Source: Epichloe hybrida (Eukaryota > Ascomycota > Sordariomycetes > Hypocreales > Clavicipitaceae). Taken from it: DNA of 64,000 nucleotides. Shown here one piece after another: positions 48,522-59,400 of this stretch. The position numbers and the translations under genes were made by a program. Positions within the stretch are counted from its first letter, which is position 1. Each line of letters opens with the position of its first letter. The notes beneath the pieces are model-generated. The model saw only the letters and a program-made list of their open reading frames with translations. It was not told the DNA's origin and ran no database searches. The stretch spans positions 434,001 to 498,000 of the forward strand of contig JAFEKR010000020.1 in assembly GCA_019022495.1 (NCBI GenBank), written 5' to 3'.

Positions 48522-49720
48522 GGTGGGAGCTGTGATGACTGGGTGGGAGAGTCGTTGTCGGGGGCGCGGGCAAAGAGGACGACGACGGCCCTCGGGCGGG
48601 TTGACAGAATCGGTTCACGAGAACATGCGCAGGGGCCCAAAGGCGAGCAATAACGTCAAGTCGTCACTGTCACTGATGAATAACGGAACAACGGAGGCGG
48701 GAACAGGCCGGCACTAGGAAAGGTTGGTGGTGAAGCGATGGGAGCCGCAGAGAGAGCGCGAGAAGACGATGGCTGGACCAGGGCCCCCTGCTCCCTCCCT
48801 ATGTAATCCGTACTGAGGGGTGAGTGGACGAGGATGCAGATCCGGGAGGTGAAGAAGCCAAAGGCAGCGCATGTCCCAATTGCCGCGATGTCGGGCAAAT
48901 TATGCCGTCAGGCAAGCGCCACGAATCACTGCACTCGAATCAAGACAACGGTGATGCGCAGGATGTCGAAAACGACGGTGTTGACACTGGTGAGAGTGGA
49001 GGGTTGCGGTGGAGCGGTAGGATGCGGTAGGATGCGGTGGTTGTTGACTCCAGTTCATCTATCTGGTGCTGAGCTGAGCAGACGGTTTCTTGTCAGCTTG
49101 TTGGTCTAGCAGGTCTAGCAGGTCTAGCAGGTCTAGCAGCAAAACGCCACACAAGTTATCATCTAGAACCACGGCGGCGGTCGACGAGTGATGGCCACGC
49201 CCGCCCCCCCCACTCCGGCCGGCCAGTCACAAGCCGTACCCCTCCCCTCCAACACTTATCATCGAGGCCGATGGCGGCAATGCCGAATCCAGTCGAGGCA
49301 GACACTCCTCACTCACCATCATGATGCCATGCACACAAGTGTTTGGGCCTGATCTGCTGAATGCCCCCATCAAGTTCTGAACATTCATCGGCATCATAAG
49401 ACTATATCTAATTGAAGGGATCTAGGATCTAGAGAGCCTGCCAATCATCGCTGCCAAGTTTCTCAACACCAAGACCCAGCGTGTGCCATGTTTTGCAGCA
49501 TATTTGCGTTATATTATCTACTAGCCGAAACGATTTCTTTTCTTGCTCAAGTAATTATTATTAAGCATTTACTCATCTTTATAGACTGATTCTCTTTCAA
49601 TAAAGGGAAAGCGGGGAGCTGTCATGTAGCTCCCTTCCCTGACTCTTGGTATTGAAACGCCCGTCCGCCAACCATACCACTGCCGAAACTCCTGTCTTGC
49701 CAGAACCATAAGACCCAATG
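48522..49720. other. Upstream region of the Zn2Cys6 gene with 9-10 bp repeats
   Basis: About 1.2 kb. It holds the presumed promoter of the transcription factor gene, a 9-bp minisatellite at 49103-49138 and two to three copies of a 10-bp unit (gcggtaggat) at about 49014-49036. The right half turns more AT-rich. There is no gene. Confidence 0.5.
49103..49138. repeat. 9-bp minisatellite, four perfect copies
   Basis: Four unbroken copies of ggtctagca. Like the repeat at 37343 it has a 9-bp period and lies upstream of a long minus-strand regulatory gene. Confidence 0.9.
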
Positions 49721-50083
49721 CTATCTAGTTCCAGCGTAGTAGTAGCCTCGGTAGGCACCCGCGCCGTCGCCCGGGTTTAAGTAGCGAAAGACAAGCCCGG
49801 CATTGCCGTCGTTGCCCCCCCCGAGTGTGATGTCGACTTCCATGACGAATTTCCAGAACTCAAGGCGCAGGACACATTTATTACCTTTATCAACAGCGGG
49901 AACGAGCGCTTTAGAAGAGGGGTTAAACCTGACGTAGGCTATCCACCTAGACTGGGTAGAGTATACATCTACATTATCAAAGACAGCGCCGATGCGGAAT
50001 GCACGACAGTAGATTCTTTTGGCTTCGAAGGGATGTGGGAATGGATGCTTTGGTTTAGTTGATTCACAGAGAATTGCTCTCAT
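49721..50083 (-). pseudogene. Fragment with concanavalin-like beta-sandwich motif
   Basis: A 120-codon frame ending in EVDITLGGGNDGNAGLVFRYLNPGDGAGAYRGYYYAG. This pattern (a strand, G-N-A-G-L-x-F-R, then A-Y-x-G-Y-Y-A-G) is typical of concanavalin-like/LamG-type or DUF1080-type carbohydrate-binding sandwiches in secreted fungal proteins. No signal peptide or complete domain precedes it. It follows the LysM and CBM18 fragments on the same strand and may be the 3' end of the same former gene or of a separate one. It looks truncated. Confidence in the fold is moderate and in the gene model low. Confidence 0.4.
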
Positions 50084-50899
50084 CTCTGCGATGTTGTTAC
50101 CAAGGGTATAGTGTCTTATGCCAATATGCCCGGTGAAAGTCTTCTGAGTAGCTTATCGAAGTTGGATAATATGAGAAAGGCCACTGAAGTCATGATTCAT
50201 AAGGCCTTCTCCAATCTTGCTCAGTGACGCGATGGTAGAAATTTGCCAGCAATTGAAATGGCGTCCGTGGTGATGGTGCTATTAGTCATTTGGGTTTTGG
50301 TGGGAGCGGAGGGTTGTCACAGCTACCTCGAATAAGCTTAATACAATCACTTTTCCCCGGTTGCAGGCTCAAAGCGGATCGGCAGCACGTTTTCCATTCA
50401 AAGTTTTCTCGTGCCCAATCATGAGGTCTCGCGTTCCCCATTGGACAGGTGCTTGGAGCCTGCTAGGATCTGCTGTGGGCTGTAACCCCGGAAAGCGACA
50501 CTCCATTATTACCCGGGGACCACAGCTCGTGGTGAGGTTTGTAGCGCCCGACAATATAGTCGTTGAGTAATCCGTAAAAAGCTGCATATAGTTGTTCCAT
50601 CAGCGCTCGTTCATTCAGACTCGCCTCCAAGAGACCGTACAAGTATAGTCTGTTGTTCAAGTTTCGCTCGTGTCGGCACGTAGAGAAGTCACGTGTTTCC
50701 GGGGGCGTTTTAGAAAGATTATGTCCTATTCAAGAGATGGACCCTTAATTGATCTAAGCACGTTTTATAGGGCATTGAAGAAAGAGGGGAAACCTGCGCG
50801 GGAGTGCGAATCAACAAACCTGCGACTCCGTAAATCACCCTTAATTAGGCTTAGTCCTGTTGCATCAAATTACCCAAATTGAGTTAGCTGGAAATAATA

Positions 50900-51410
50900 A
50901 CCAAGCGTCAAAAAGAGAAAAGGAAGGAAAGAACCCACCAGCTATCCCCACAAACCTGCGGAAGTGAGGCGCATCTTCCAATCTTGATGCAGCAGTTGCC
51001 GTATCGTACAACGCTGCAGGTCCACGTTTCGGCATTGCAGCATGGTCTGCTGATTCCAATACAAGCTGCATTATTATGCAGAGGACCACATGAGCCATCG
51101 ACGGCCCTCACAGGCTCCAGAACTGGTTAAGGAGGACACAAGAACAGCGTTAGACCATGCATCTGGAAGTTTGGAACCGAGTATCTGGAATAGAATCGCA
51201 CTCACAGCAATCGATGCAGTAGCGAACATTCAGCTGGCTACAATGTGTTTTGAGCTCCAGATTGGGCTATTTTTCGATGGAAATACCATTCTCATTCGCC
51301 ACTGCGATACATGTGTAGTAAGTGACACTCCGAGGGCTGCAATCTTGCTCACGGCAGTTGACTTTCCCCGGTTTGGGTCCAGGTCTGTTGCTATCATTGT
51401 TTAACTTCGA
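50900..51410 (-). pseudogene. LysM plus CBM18 chitin-binding gene remnant
   Basis: On the minus strand a LysM-like half (VTYYTCIAVANENGISIEK) is cut by an in-frame TAG at 51270-51272 and resumes as PNLELKTHC...RYCIDC. A normal intron (donor GTGAGT at about 51216, branch ttaac, acceptor CCAG ending at about 51122) then leads to a Cys-rich CBM18/hevein-like module: DGSCGPLHNNAAC, then CC, then CNAETWTC and CCIKIGRC. LysM and CBM18 modules bind chitin and often occur together in secreted fungal effectors and subgroup C chitinases. The stop inside LysM, the missing start and signal peptide, and the frame loss after the CBM18 module all argue for decay. Splice signals are still intact, so the damage may be recent. 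Confidence 0.55.
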
Positions 51411-52584
51411 CTTCAACACTAGGATACGGTATGGCTCCATGAGGGGCCCGTGGTGGACGACCGCTCTTGCTGGGTCTCCAGATAGCGACAAAATGATCCT
51501 AGCTCCTGAAGTGAAGTCGGGTGGATCGCTTAAAACGTCTGGATTCGCTTACACTTGCGACGAATTACCGGCTGCTTCGTGGATCGAAGGTGGTGATGGC
51601 ACCAACGTTCCCGGTAGCGGTTCTGGAAGTGGAAAGTCCCAGTCTCGCTGCGCCGGGTCCCAGTGCCGAGCAGGCGTCAAGGCCGAGCAGAACTGGTAAG
51701 GCCTGAGCCATGAATTGGGTGCCATCGAGCTGGAACGAGTGATTCGGAGAGACACGAGTTTTGGTTGGGTAATATTGCCTAAAAGAAAATAACGGCGTTG
51801 CTGCAAAGGTCGTGATCTAATCGCATCTTGACCCAGATCACGCGGACAAAACCAGGCCCGTTTCCCAGGCCAAGCGAGACGATATGAAGCATGACGACTC
51901 CCGCCGTTCGGTCGACACAGTTACTCTGCGACAGTATGAGGCCCTAGGCAACGAACAGGACGATTGAAGAGCACCACTTTTTTGCCAACGACAGTATCTC
52001 ATCACCGCCTGACGAGAAACATCTCAACTCGAATGTCACCGCTTTTTCCATGAGCATGACAGTCGCGTCCAACGCATCAACTCTTCGTGATTGGGATACT
52101 GGAACGAAATCATCTGATTTCCCGCAGGCACGAGGGGAAGCCTTCCGCCACTTCAATGGAAGCTCCAAAAAACAAGCCAAGTAACACTACCTATTTGACG
52201 CTCTTCAATGACTGACTTGAGAAAATTCATCAGGTGCAAAGCTCCATCTAGGTTGCCCCAGGCTTACTCGTCGAAAGTCAATGGCCCGTTTGGCTTAACG
52301 GTACCTCATCAAAACACTCGGTTTTCTACCAGTATGTGATCCTTGGCCGCTCGACGTGATAATCAAGCTGAAAGTCAAAGAGGGGTGCTCTTGAGTTCAA
52401 TAAATGGCTACCGTCGTCGAACTTGGCCGGAGGACTTGAAAAGAGCGTGGTCGCCGAGAAAGCGTGCTCAAAGTACTTGCACGCTATTCTAGATAGTTGT
52501 ACTTGCGAGGGTGTTGATAAAAAGCAGGGCGGAAAGTTGGAGAATGACTGCTATGAGTGGCGATTGGAACCAAACACCTACTGA
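51405..52584 (+). pseudogene. Broken C-terminal part of a secreted chitinase-associated protein
   Basis: Coding-like segments lie in order on the plus strand but in different frames. They are FAYTCDELPAASWIEGG...AEQNW at 51400-51701; DDSRRSVDTVTLRQYEALGNEQDD ending at a TGA near 51967; SPPDEKHLNSNVTAF...FRHFNGSS at about 51990-52183; CKAPSRLPQAYSSKVNG after 52230; and a Cys-containing end ACSKYLHAILDSCTC with NDCYEWRLEP that stops at 52584. Together they resemble the C-terminal region found after the GH18 domain in killer-toxin-alpha-like/subgroup C chitinases, including a C-D-E-x-P-x-A-S NucA/NucB-like motif. No catalytic domain is present. Some gaps could be introns, but several junctions lack a phase-compatible splice and meet stops, so I call it a pseudogene. 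The family link is tentative. Confidence 0.4.
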
Positions 52585-53039
52585 CATGGCAGCCTCACGT
52601 TGAATGATTGTACGGAAATTATAGAAATCGTATCATAGTAAAGAAGAATGCAAATTGGGAGATCAATTCAAGTAAGGTGCTGTTCCTTACTCTTGTGGGT
52701 TGTGCTGTCCTCTCTACACAATGAGAAGGGGAATCCGCTGGCTATTGTTGTTGAAGTTGGTGATGATGCGGAAAGTGAGAGATAAACGATAAACCCATAA
52801 TATAAACCCGGAGTGGGGAGACTTTGAGGTGCAGACCCGCTGTACATGGAATTGGGTGACAATACAGTATGTACAGTATGTACATGTGCCTGCTCGCTGC
52901 TCCCCCACCATTCACATACATGTACACATGCGAGCTTCCTCAATCAAGTTGCACTCGTGTGCTGAGGCGCCATTCGCAGTGCACTTTTGAAGAAGCTGCA
53001 ACACCTCTATTCGGATCGAAACAAGTTTTGGACGCCGCC
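52585..53039 (+). promoter_or_regulatory. CSN1 upstream region
   Basis: 455 bp before the CSN1 start. It carries a near-tandem gtacagtatgtac element at 52865-52883, which is palindromic (gtac/gtac). There is no gene. Confidence 0.45.
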
Positions 53040-54733
53040 ATGTCAGCGACAGAGCCAGTTCTTGGTTTCATGACCAAGATGGCCAACGCAGGTGGCGTTG
53101 TTGTGCAAGGTTGGTACAGTTTCTCCAATCCAGTTCCTTGGATACGATGATGAACACCATTTGTCCCATACTCAGATCACCCAAAGTTGGATCTCGACCT
53201 CTACATCCAGAACTATGCCGGTACGATACTCTCAAAGCACTATGTGCGAACAGCCCTGATACACACCGAAGAACTAACGCTGCTGGCATCTTTCAGGTCG
53301 CACCCGATTCGACCGCCTTCTTCTCATCGGAAAGTCATCTGTCTCGCTCTGCATCGATGCGCTCAAGGCTGCCGTTATCGAAGCCAAGGGCGGAACCGAT
53401 GTCTCCCGCTATCTTGAAGCGTGGGAATGCTTCAGACACGTGGCCCCCGACGATCCGGAAGCACGTAAAGATGACGCATGGATAGAAAAGACCGAGATGG
53501 AGAACAAGGCCGAAACCACAAGACTCGAAAACGAACTCAAATGCTACAAAAATAACCTCATAAAAGAAAGCATTAGGGTATGTCACGGTGTTCCATTCTA
53601 GACTCTGCGTCTGCTTTTCCTGCACGATTCACTAATTTTACCCCGACACAGATGGGCAATGAAGATCTGGGCAAGCATTTCGAGAGAATAGGCAAGCTCA
53701 ACGAAGCCACCGAGGCATACACGAGGATGCGTCAGGATGTGAGCACCACTAAACATATTGTTGATTGCGGCATGCACCTTGCAAATGTATCCTTGCATCG
53801 CCGAGATTTCACAATGGTCTTGAACAACATCGGGAAGATCACGTCTGTGCAGAATGGAGATGATGATAAGACTCTGCAAGCATACACCAGAGTCGCATGG
53901 GGAGTGGCTTCTCTGGGACTGGAGCGCTTTGAGGATGCGGCAAAGGCCTTTCTAAGAACTGATTCCAACACCCCGCCAACCGAATATAATCACATCGCCA
54001 GTCCCAACGATATAGCCATCTATGGCGGTCTTTTAGCCCTTGCTACCATGGACCGAAAAGAACTTCAAACCCGTGTGCTAGACAATCAGTCGTTTCGAAC
54101 TTTCCTCGAGAACGAGCCTCATATTCGCAAAGCGATCAGTGTCTTTGTCAACGGTCGATACTCCAGCTGCCTGTCTATATTGGAGGCTTCGCGTGCTGAT
54201 TACCTTTTGGACATACACCTGCAGAAGCACATACACACTATCTACTCCAGAATTCGTAGTAAATGTATCGTCCAATACTTCGTTCCCTTCTCGTGTGTTA
54301 CACTGGAAAGCTTAGACGCCGCCTTTGCTCAACCTGGGACCTCTATTGGCCCAGAGTTGGTCGAGATGATTCGAAATGGCTCTTTAAAGGCACGCATTGA
54401 TACAAAGAATAAGGTACGAATCAGCACTCGAAGTTTCGCACTGAAAAACTTCATAGGACGTTTTCTATGCTGACCGAAAATATTCAGGTCCTCGTGGCGA
54501 TCCGTCATAATTCTCGAGAATTGATGCAAAATAATGCACTCCAAGTGGCACGCCGCTACGAGAAGGAGGCTAAAGAACGATTACGGCACATAAGTCTCGC
54601 GGCCGCCGGGCTAGATTCGGTCAAGGCTAAAAGATCAACGTCGGGGCCTACACCTGGGTCAGGCCTAGACGAGACATGGTATGAGGAAAATAGAAACACG
54701 TCATATCGGGATGGAGTAGAATCTCTGGGCTGA
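53040..54733 (+). CDS. CSN1: COP9 signalosome subunit 1 (CSN1)
   Basis: Five exons: 53040-53109, 53176-53220, 53297-53577, 53652-54413 and 54488-54733, giving 467 aa. CSN1 is the PCI-domain subunit that anchors the N-terminal arm of the COP9 signalosome, which removes NEDD8 from cullins. The spliced N terminus reads VVVQDHPKLDLDLYIQNYAGRTRFDRLLLIG, a hallmark of CSN1/Rpn7 proteins. A TPR-like helical repeat region follows (GNEDLGKHFERIGKLNEATEAYTRMRQ), then the PCI domain at about 270-400 (DIHLQKHIHTIYSRIRSKCIVQYFVPF...SLDAAFA). The C terminus is short and charged. All introns are 61-76 bp with consistent phases. In filamentous fungi the signalosome controls development and secondary metabolism. 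Confidence 0.93.
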
Positions 54734-55426
54734 GATGAATGAATGGGGCGATGAAACTAGATGTCGAGGTATTTCTCCATTGCCTGACTTTTTGCTCGAT
54801 ACCTACCACTTTGCTCTCAATACTGTTTCGCGAGAAGCATGCGGCATGGACCAGCCTATATCTATACATTCGGTGCAGGCGCAAAAGTCTCATCCTTTAA
54901 AAAGACACCTCCCATTCTAGCTAAGCTCAACCTGCAGCGCCATTGGAAGAGTCAAAGACCTGCCAAGTAAGCACTCATGATGGCACGATAGTCACAGTGT
55001 AGAACACGATGCACGGTCGTTGATGAAGCGGCTCGCTTGCTTCCACATGACACTACCCATGTGCTTCTCCCTTCTTCCTTCTTATTTCTTGCAGCAATGA
55101 ACTAAATCGAACGTCAAATTCAGGTTCCTCGCAAATACATTGATAGTTTCTCCTACAGAAGACGCAGAGGAAGTACCACCATGCATATATATATAGACAG
55201 ACGATTGAGTCAAAAACCAAACCAGAAAAAAAATACATTCCATTGGGGGTATCATTCGCATTTCTCGCATTATGACAAGCCCATCGCTGCCATTGCCGTA
55301 TTTATTATACACCACATGCTCAAAAGATCCTCATTTCTAAACAGTTGCTTCCCAAAGTGAGGATTGTAGAAAAAATAGAGGAAGAGGGAGCCTAGTACTG
55401 CTCTTCTCATGTTCTCATATCCCTTT
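54734..55426. other. Convergent intergenic region
   Basis: The 3' flanks of CSN1 (+) and PRP18 (-). A short (AT)n run lies near 55188-55196. There is no gene. Confidence 0.5.
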
Positions 55427-56562
55427 CTAGCCCATCAATTGCCTCAAATCTGTTGGTGGCCATCTGACTTGTGCAAATGTAAGACACCGCTTGATACTCT
55501 GCAAGATTTTGCGCGTAACTTCATCACCCATGACGTGACCTTTTTCTCCATTATGAAGCTTCTCGCGTGCACTTCTCTCGTGGATACCAACCATGGTGAC
55601 ACCAATGGGCCAGGCAGCTTTGCCGATGCTCAGGCGGAGATAATCGTCGTTGGCGTCGACATAGCGTCTTTCCTGGAGGGCTTTGACAATTTGCACTATA
55701 GGTTCTATGAGCGAGTCGTCGAGGTCGCCAGTTTCAAACTTTCGAAACAACTTTTCATGTAATGTTAGTATTGGTGTTGCTTTGATCAGTTTCGAGCGTG
55801 TCGAATCCTGACGAGTATACAAAGATTGGAGTGTGACCTTACCGGCTTCATATTTTCTCTTGTCTGCACCATGACATTATACGCAATTTTACTGGCGCTC
55901 GTATCGTTTCTTTCCTCCTCCATAGTCCTCTCATATGCTGTCAGCACCATGGTGAAGTAGCTCGCGAGCTGTCTGAACAACCACTTTTTCCCTTCCTTGT
56001 CCTTGGGCACCTCCCCGTCCACTTTCATGTCCTTCTCGTCGACGAGCTCCAGCGTCGTCGGTATGGGGCCTTTGCTCAACACCAGAGTTAATTTCTTGTA
56101 CCTTCGTACCCTGGCGGCATGCGATTCGCCAAAAAGCATGACTGGGTGTCCTAGTTCTCTCAACTTCTCTCGCAGTGCCTCTTCAGGAACATCGTTCCCA
56201 TCTGCCCCATTCTCTCCGTCTCCTTCACCGCTCTTGCCCTTCTTGACTAGTTCTGGAAGACCAAGTCGCTTCCTTCTTTCTCGGTCCTCTTCTTCCTCCT
56301 TTTGCTCTCTTAGTCTGCGCGACTCTTCGGCGAGTCTGCGCCGTTTCTCTTCCCGGGCTGCATTCTCAGAGGCGATTTCTTCCTCGCGCTTGCGTTTGGC
56401 TGCTGCTTTGGCTTGGCGTTCTTCTTCGATGGCCTTTTGTTCGGCAATGTAGGCTTTTCTGCGTTCTTCCTCGACTTCGGCTCGCTTGAGATACTTTTTG
56501 TTGATGTCGCTTGGTGCTTTGGCCTTGGAGAGCTCCTTGTTCATCAGGGCTGCGAAGTCCAT
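55427..56562 (-). CDS. PRP18: Pre-mRNA splicing factor Prp18
   Basis: Exons 55843-56562 and 55427-55750 (92-bp intron, phase 0, actaac branch) give 347 aa. Prp18 stabilises exon-exon alignment in the second step of splicing. The start at 56562 (MDFAALMNKELSKAK) is preferred over an upstream ATG 15 codons earlier, because it matches the family N terminus. A long Lys/Glu/Arg coiled region (residues 25-110) precedes LREKLRELGHPVMLFGE, the splicing-factor motif. The C-terminal Prp18 helical bundle contains KWLFRQLASYFTMVLTAYE and, across the intron, WPIGVTMVGIHERSAREKL, the conserved loop region. The start codon is divergent from SAP18, 397 bp away. Confidence 0.94.
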
Positions 56563-56958
56563 GGTGGGGGGGGAGGGGGTGAAGGCTCGGCAAAGCTTTT
56601 TCTGCACGGCTCGTCGAAATTATTTGTTTATACTATATGGGATCGCGTGGGTTTACGGCGAAGGTGCCGGGCGCTGTGAAGTCAATAGATATTGTTAGGT
56701 CTGGTACCAAGCAAAGTGGCGCCGCCCGGTTTGGTTTCTTGTTGCTTAGATAACGATTGCGGGTATTCGCCGGAAAATTTGGCACAAGATCAGGGTCTCC
56801 ACTTGTTCCATGCATGCCATCAGCAGCAAGCTCTTACTGTGCTTAATTCATGAAGGTCAACATGTGTAACTCAATTATACTTTGCGGCTACGAGAGAAAT
56901 CTGTTCGATTACATCAAGGGCTCTGCTTTTCTCGTGCGAGGGATCAGCACTGGAAGCC
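56563..56958. promoter_or_regulatory. Bidirectional promoter between PRP18 and SAP18
   Basis: 396 bp between two divergent start codons. An oligo-G run at 56565-56577 lies just before the PRP18 start (on its coding strand a C-rich leader). I recognise no other motif. Confidence 0.5.
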
Positions 56959-57832
56959 ATGTCATCACCACCAGACAAGGGGAACAGTGACGCTCCTGCA
57001 CCATTTCTCGTTCAGCTCTTTTATCGAACTGGCGGTTTCTATAGGTGAGTATCACATGATGTGGAAACATCGTTCATAAATTCCACAAAAACATTTCTTT
57101 CCCCATTTGACGATTATACAAGCCGCTGAGTACCAACTAACTTTTGTTTCAAAATGACGCAGACCGGATGAGTTTGCAGCGCGCTCATTACCACCACATA
57201 TCTCAGTGTACACTTGGCCAAGCTGCACTCTCAACGAGCTGGCGCTTGAGCTTGCAGCCTCCAAAGTATCCGCCCTTCCTTACCCGGCCATAGGGACAAG
57301 GTTGGCTTTCCAGCTAGTGTGCCCGGACCTGAGGAGTGTCAGCGCAATTAGCAATGCGCCGCCACGATATGCTGTCAAAGACCTCGGCAGCACCGTGATA
57401 GGTCAAAACACGTCTGATGCAGGCGAGCCGGAATTCATCGAGGTGGTTGGCCCGACGCGCAATGGGCCCGCTTCGGACAAGATGTCGCTGAGTGAGGCGC
57501 GATTCGTTGTCGGCGACTACATCTCTTGTGCAATCTTACCTCCATTGGCCGATGGGTCTGTTGCGCCCTCAACTACTGCTAGACGGGAACCCAACAAGGT
57601 TGGGCTCAGGGATACCAGAGGGAACAGGAGTGGTGACGGGGGTTTCCATAATCGAGAAAATGGACTTGGTCGGCTCGGCAGTCGTGAAGTAAGAGGTGGT
57701 GGGCGTAGGGGCGGAGGAGGACCTATGGCCAGCATGCCCGTGGGAGAATGGAGAAGAGGTGAGAGGCTTCCCAATATGCCACCGTCACGACCTCGAGGCG
57801 GCGGCGGCGGCGGCGGAATTGGCAAATGGTGA
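56959..57832 (+). CDS. SAP18: Sin3-associated polypeptide SAP18
   Basis: Exons 56959-57044 and 57163-57832 (118-bp intron, phase 2, ctaac branch) give 251 aa. The spliced core is PFLVQLFYRTGGFYRPDEFAARSLPPHISVYTWPSCTLNELALELA, the ubiquitin-like SAP18 fold. In animals it associates with Sin3-HDAC and with the exon-junction/ASAP complex. YISCAILPP marks the end of the domain near residue 150. The tail is Arg/Gly-rich (GGGRRGGGG and PRGGGGGGGIGKW), an RGG-like region suited to RNA binding. The N-terminal exon was needed to complete the domain. The frame starting at 57206 alone would lack FYRPDEF. Confidence 0.93.
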
Positions 57833-58068
57833 AACTGGGGAGTGCGACGACATATTTCATCCCGTTGGACTGGCAAGAACCAAAGCTTTGTATTGTGCGC
57901 ATATACCCCGATTAATTTGAGAGCGATTCGAGCATTTGAGAGTCACTGAAAAGCATTCATAACACCTCGAGTACTGGACTCAACAGAACTTTCATCCTGA
58001 TCTGATAAAAAGAACAAAAGAAACCCTTATATACAGAGCTAGTACAATCGCCCTCGTTCGAACCCTGT

Positions 58069-58509
58069 TCATCGCTCGTAGATAGTGTCGCCCCTTCTCT
58101 TCGCACGGAAGTTAAATAGACCCTTTAATAAAAAAAAGAATTAGTTTACTGCATCATGCGTTTACATCAGAAGCGGAAACTTGTTGCGGCACGTACGTCA
58201 GTCTTGTACGCAACGTATCCGAAGATGGAGGGCACAACAAGCACGTAAATGAACGTGAGTCTAGCGGTTCGAGGAGTCCATCTGAAGAAGTGGTGTCGGG
58301 TCTTCTGCATAGCTATTCATTTCGTTAGAGTTCGCCGCTCGAACGGGAGAGGGCCGGAAGCATTTCGTGTTGTTTGGAGGGGGTTCGTTCTTCACACGCA
58401 CCCTGCAGCTTCAAGTACGCCGGGTCCGGCTTGACGTCTGTCACAAGACCTTGTTAGCATAAACATCGGATCAATTAGGGAGCTGGAAGCACGTACTGAG
58501 GTGCGCCAT
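58069..58509 (-). CDS. Small mitochondrial complex I subunit (B15/NDUFB4-like)
   Basis: Four tiny exons, 58497-58509, 58402-58437, 58197-58312 and 58069-58122, encode 72 aa. It is too small and split for simple ORF calling. The product starts [16 protein letters not shown], then [33 protein letters not shown] and ends in [16 protein letters not shown]. The [12 protein letters not shown] motif, one transmembrane helix and the basic RAKRRGDTI tail match a small accessory subunit of fungal NADH:ubiquinone oxidoreductase that I believe is the B15/NDUFB4 type. All junction phases agree. It lies 236 bp beyond the 3' end of SAP18 (convergent) and is divergent from PRP8. Confidence 0.75.
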
Positions 58510-59400
58510 CTTGTTTGACTGTCCAGGTGGCGTCTCTGGTGGTGGCTTTCTTGGCCGGAACTTATGTCGCGATGGATGTGGTCACTTGTATGGCGTGAAG
58601 ATTGACGGTCATTTTGCATTAGGTAAGAAATGGGGGGGATATGATTGGCTGGATTTCATTGACCGTTTTTAACTACCCTGAGGCGTGATAGCAACCAGGC
58701 AAAACGTGCGGCGAGCTTTTAATCAGGGAGAGCAGGAATTTTACTGTTGTGGATTATGAGAGCTGAATCGTGATCTTTCTTCGCATTTCACAATGCCACA
58801 TTTGACTTGAAATTTTTATCGTTAAGCCAAATTGTATTGTGACGCTTGCGGCGCATCTTTCACGCTGACTTTGGCACGGAGCTTACGTTCGATGTAATAC
58901 ATCAGTCAACCATAGCTCACTCACTAGAAATGGGAAGAAACGTAGAAAACCATATTTTATATCCATACCTACGAATTAAAGAGCCCAGAGACAGGCTACT
59001 TACTTGCCAGAAGATACTTGGTGAGCCATTGCATTGGCGTATCGTGTCTTTCTGAACGACAAGGCGCGGCTCGCATCACGTGATATTAATATGTGGACCC
59101 CTGAACTAGTCCTTGCTAAGCTGCAGGGCAGAAAATTGTCGAGATGGGAGGCGACTTTTGAGAGTAATTTGTAGCATCACCGGTCTGGTCGCCATCGTGC
59201 CACCTTCCGAAAACAGCGCGCCCAAACATAGGAAGACTTCACTTTGCGACGACGAAGACTTCTATTGTCAATATATCATCGGAGAAGAGGCAAAGACCAC
59301 GCCAGCGCGCAGTGCCACGCGCCACAGCGTGCGGCCTCTCCGGTAGGCAAACCTCACATTTCCACGCTTTGCTTTCGCATCACGACATTTCAAAGCCATC
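58510..59400. promoter_or_regulatory. Divergent region between the complex I subunit and PRP8
   Basis: 891 bp between divergent starts. The left two thirds is AT-rich with short frames only. The last 150 bases before PRP8 are GC-rich and probably transcribed leader. No other gene is seen. Confidence 0.45.

Noticed and set aside
51240..51275. 20-nt intron to rescue the LysM stop
   Set aside because: A GTATTT...TAG segment would remove the stop but is far too short for a spliceosomal intron in these fungi.
58045..58080. tRNA-like gttcgaaccc box
   Set aside because: There is no matching A box or foldable cloverleaf. The motif overlaps the 3' end of the small complex I gene.
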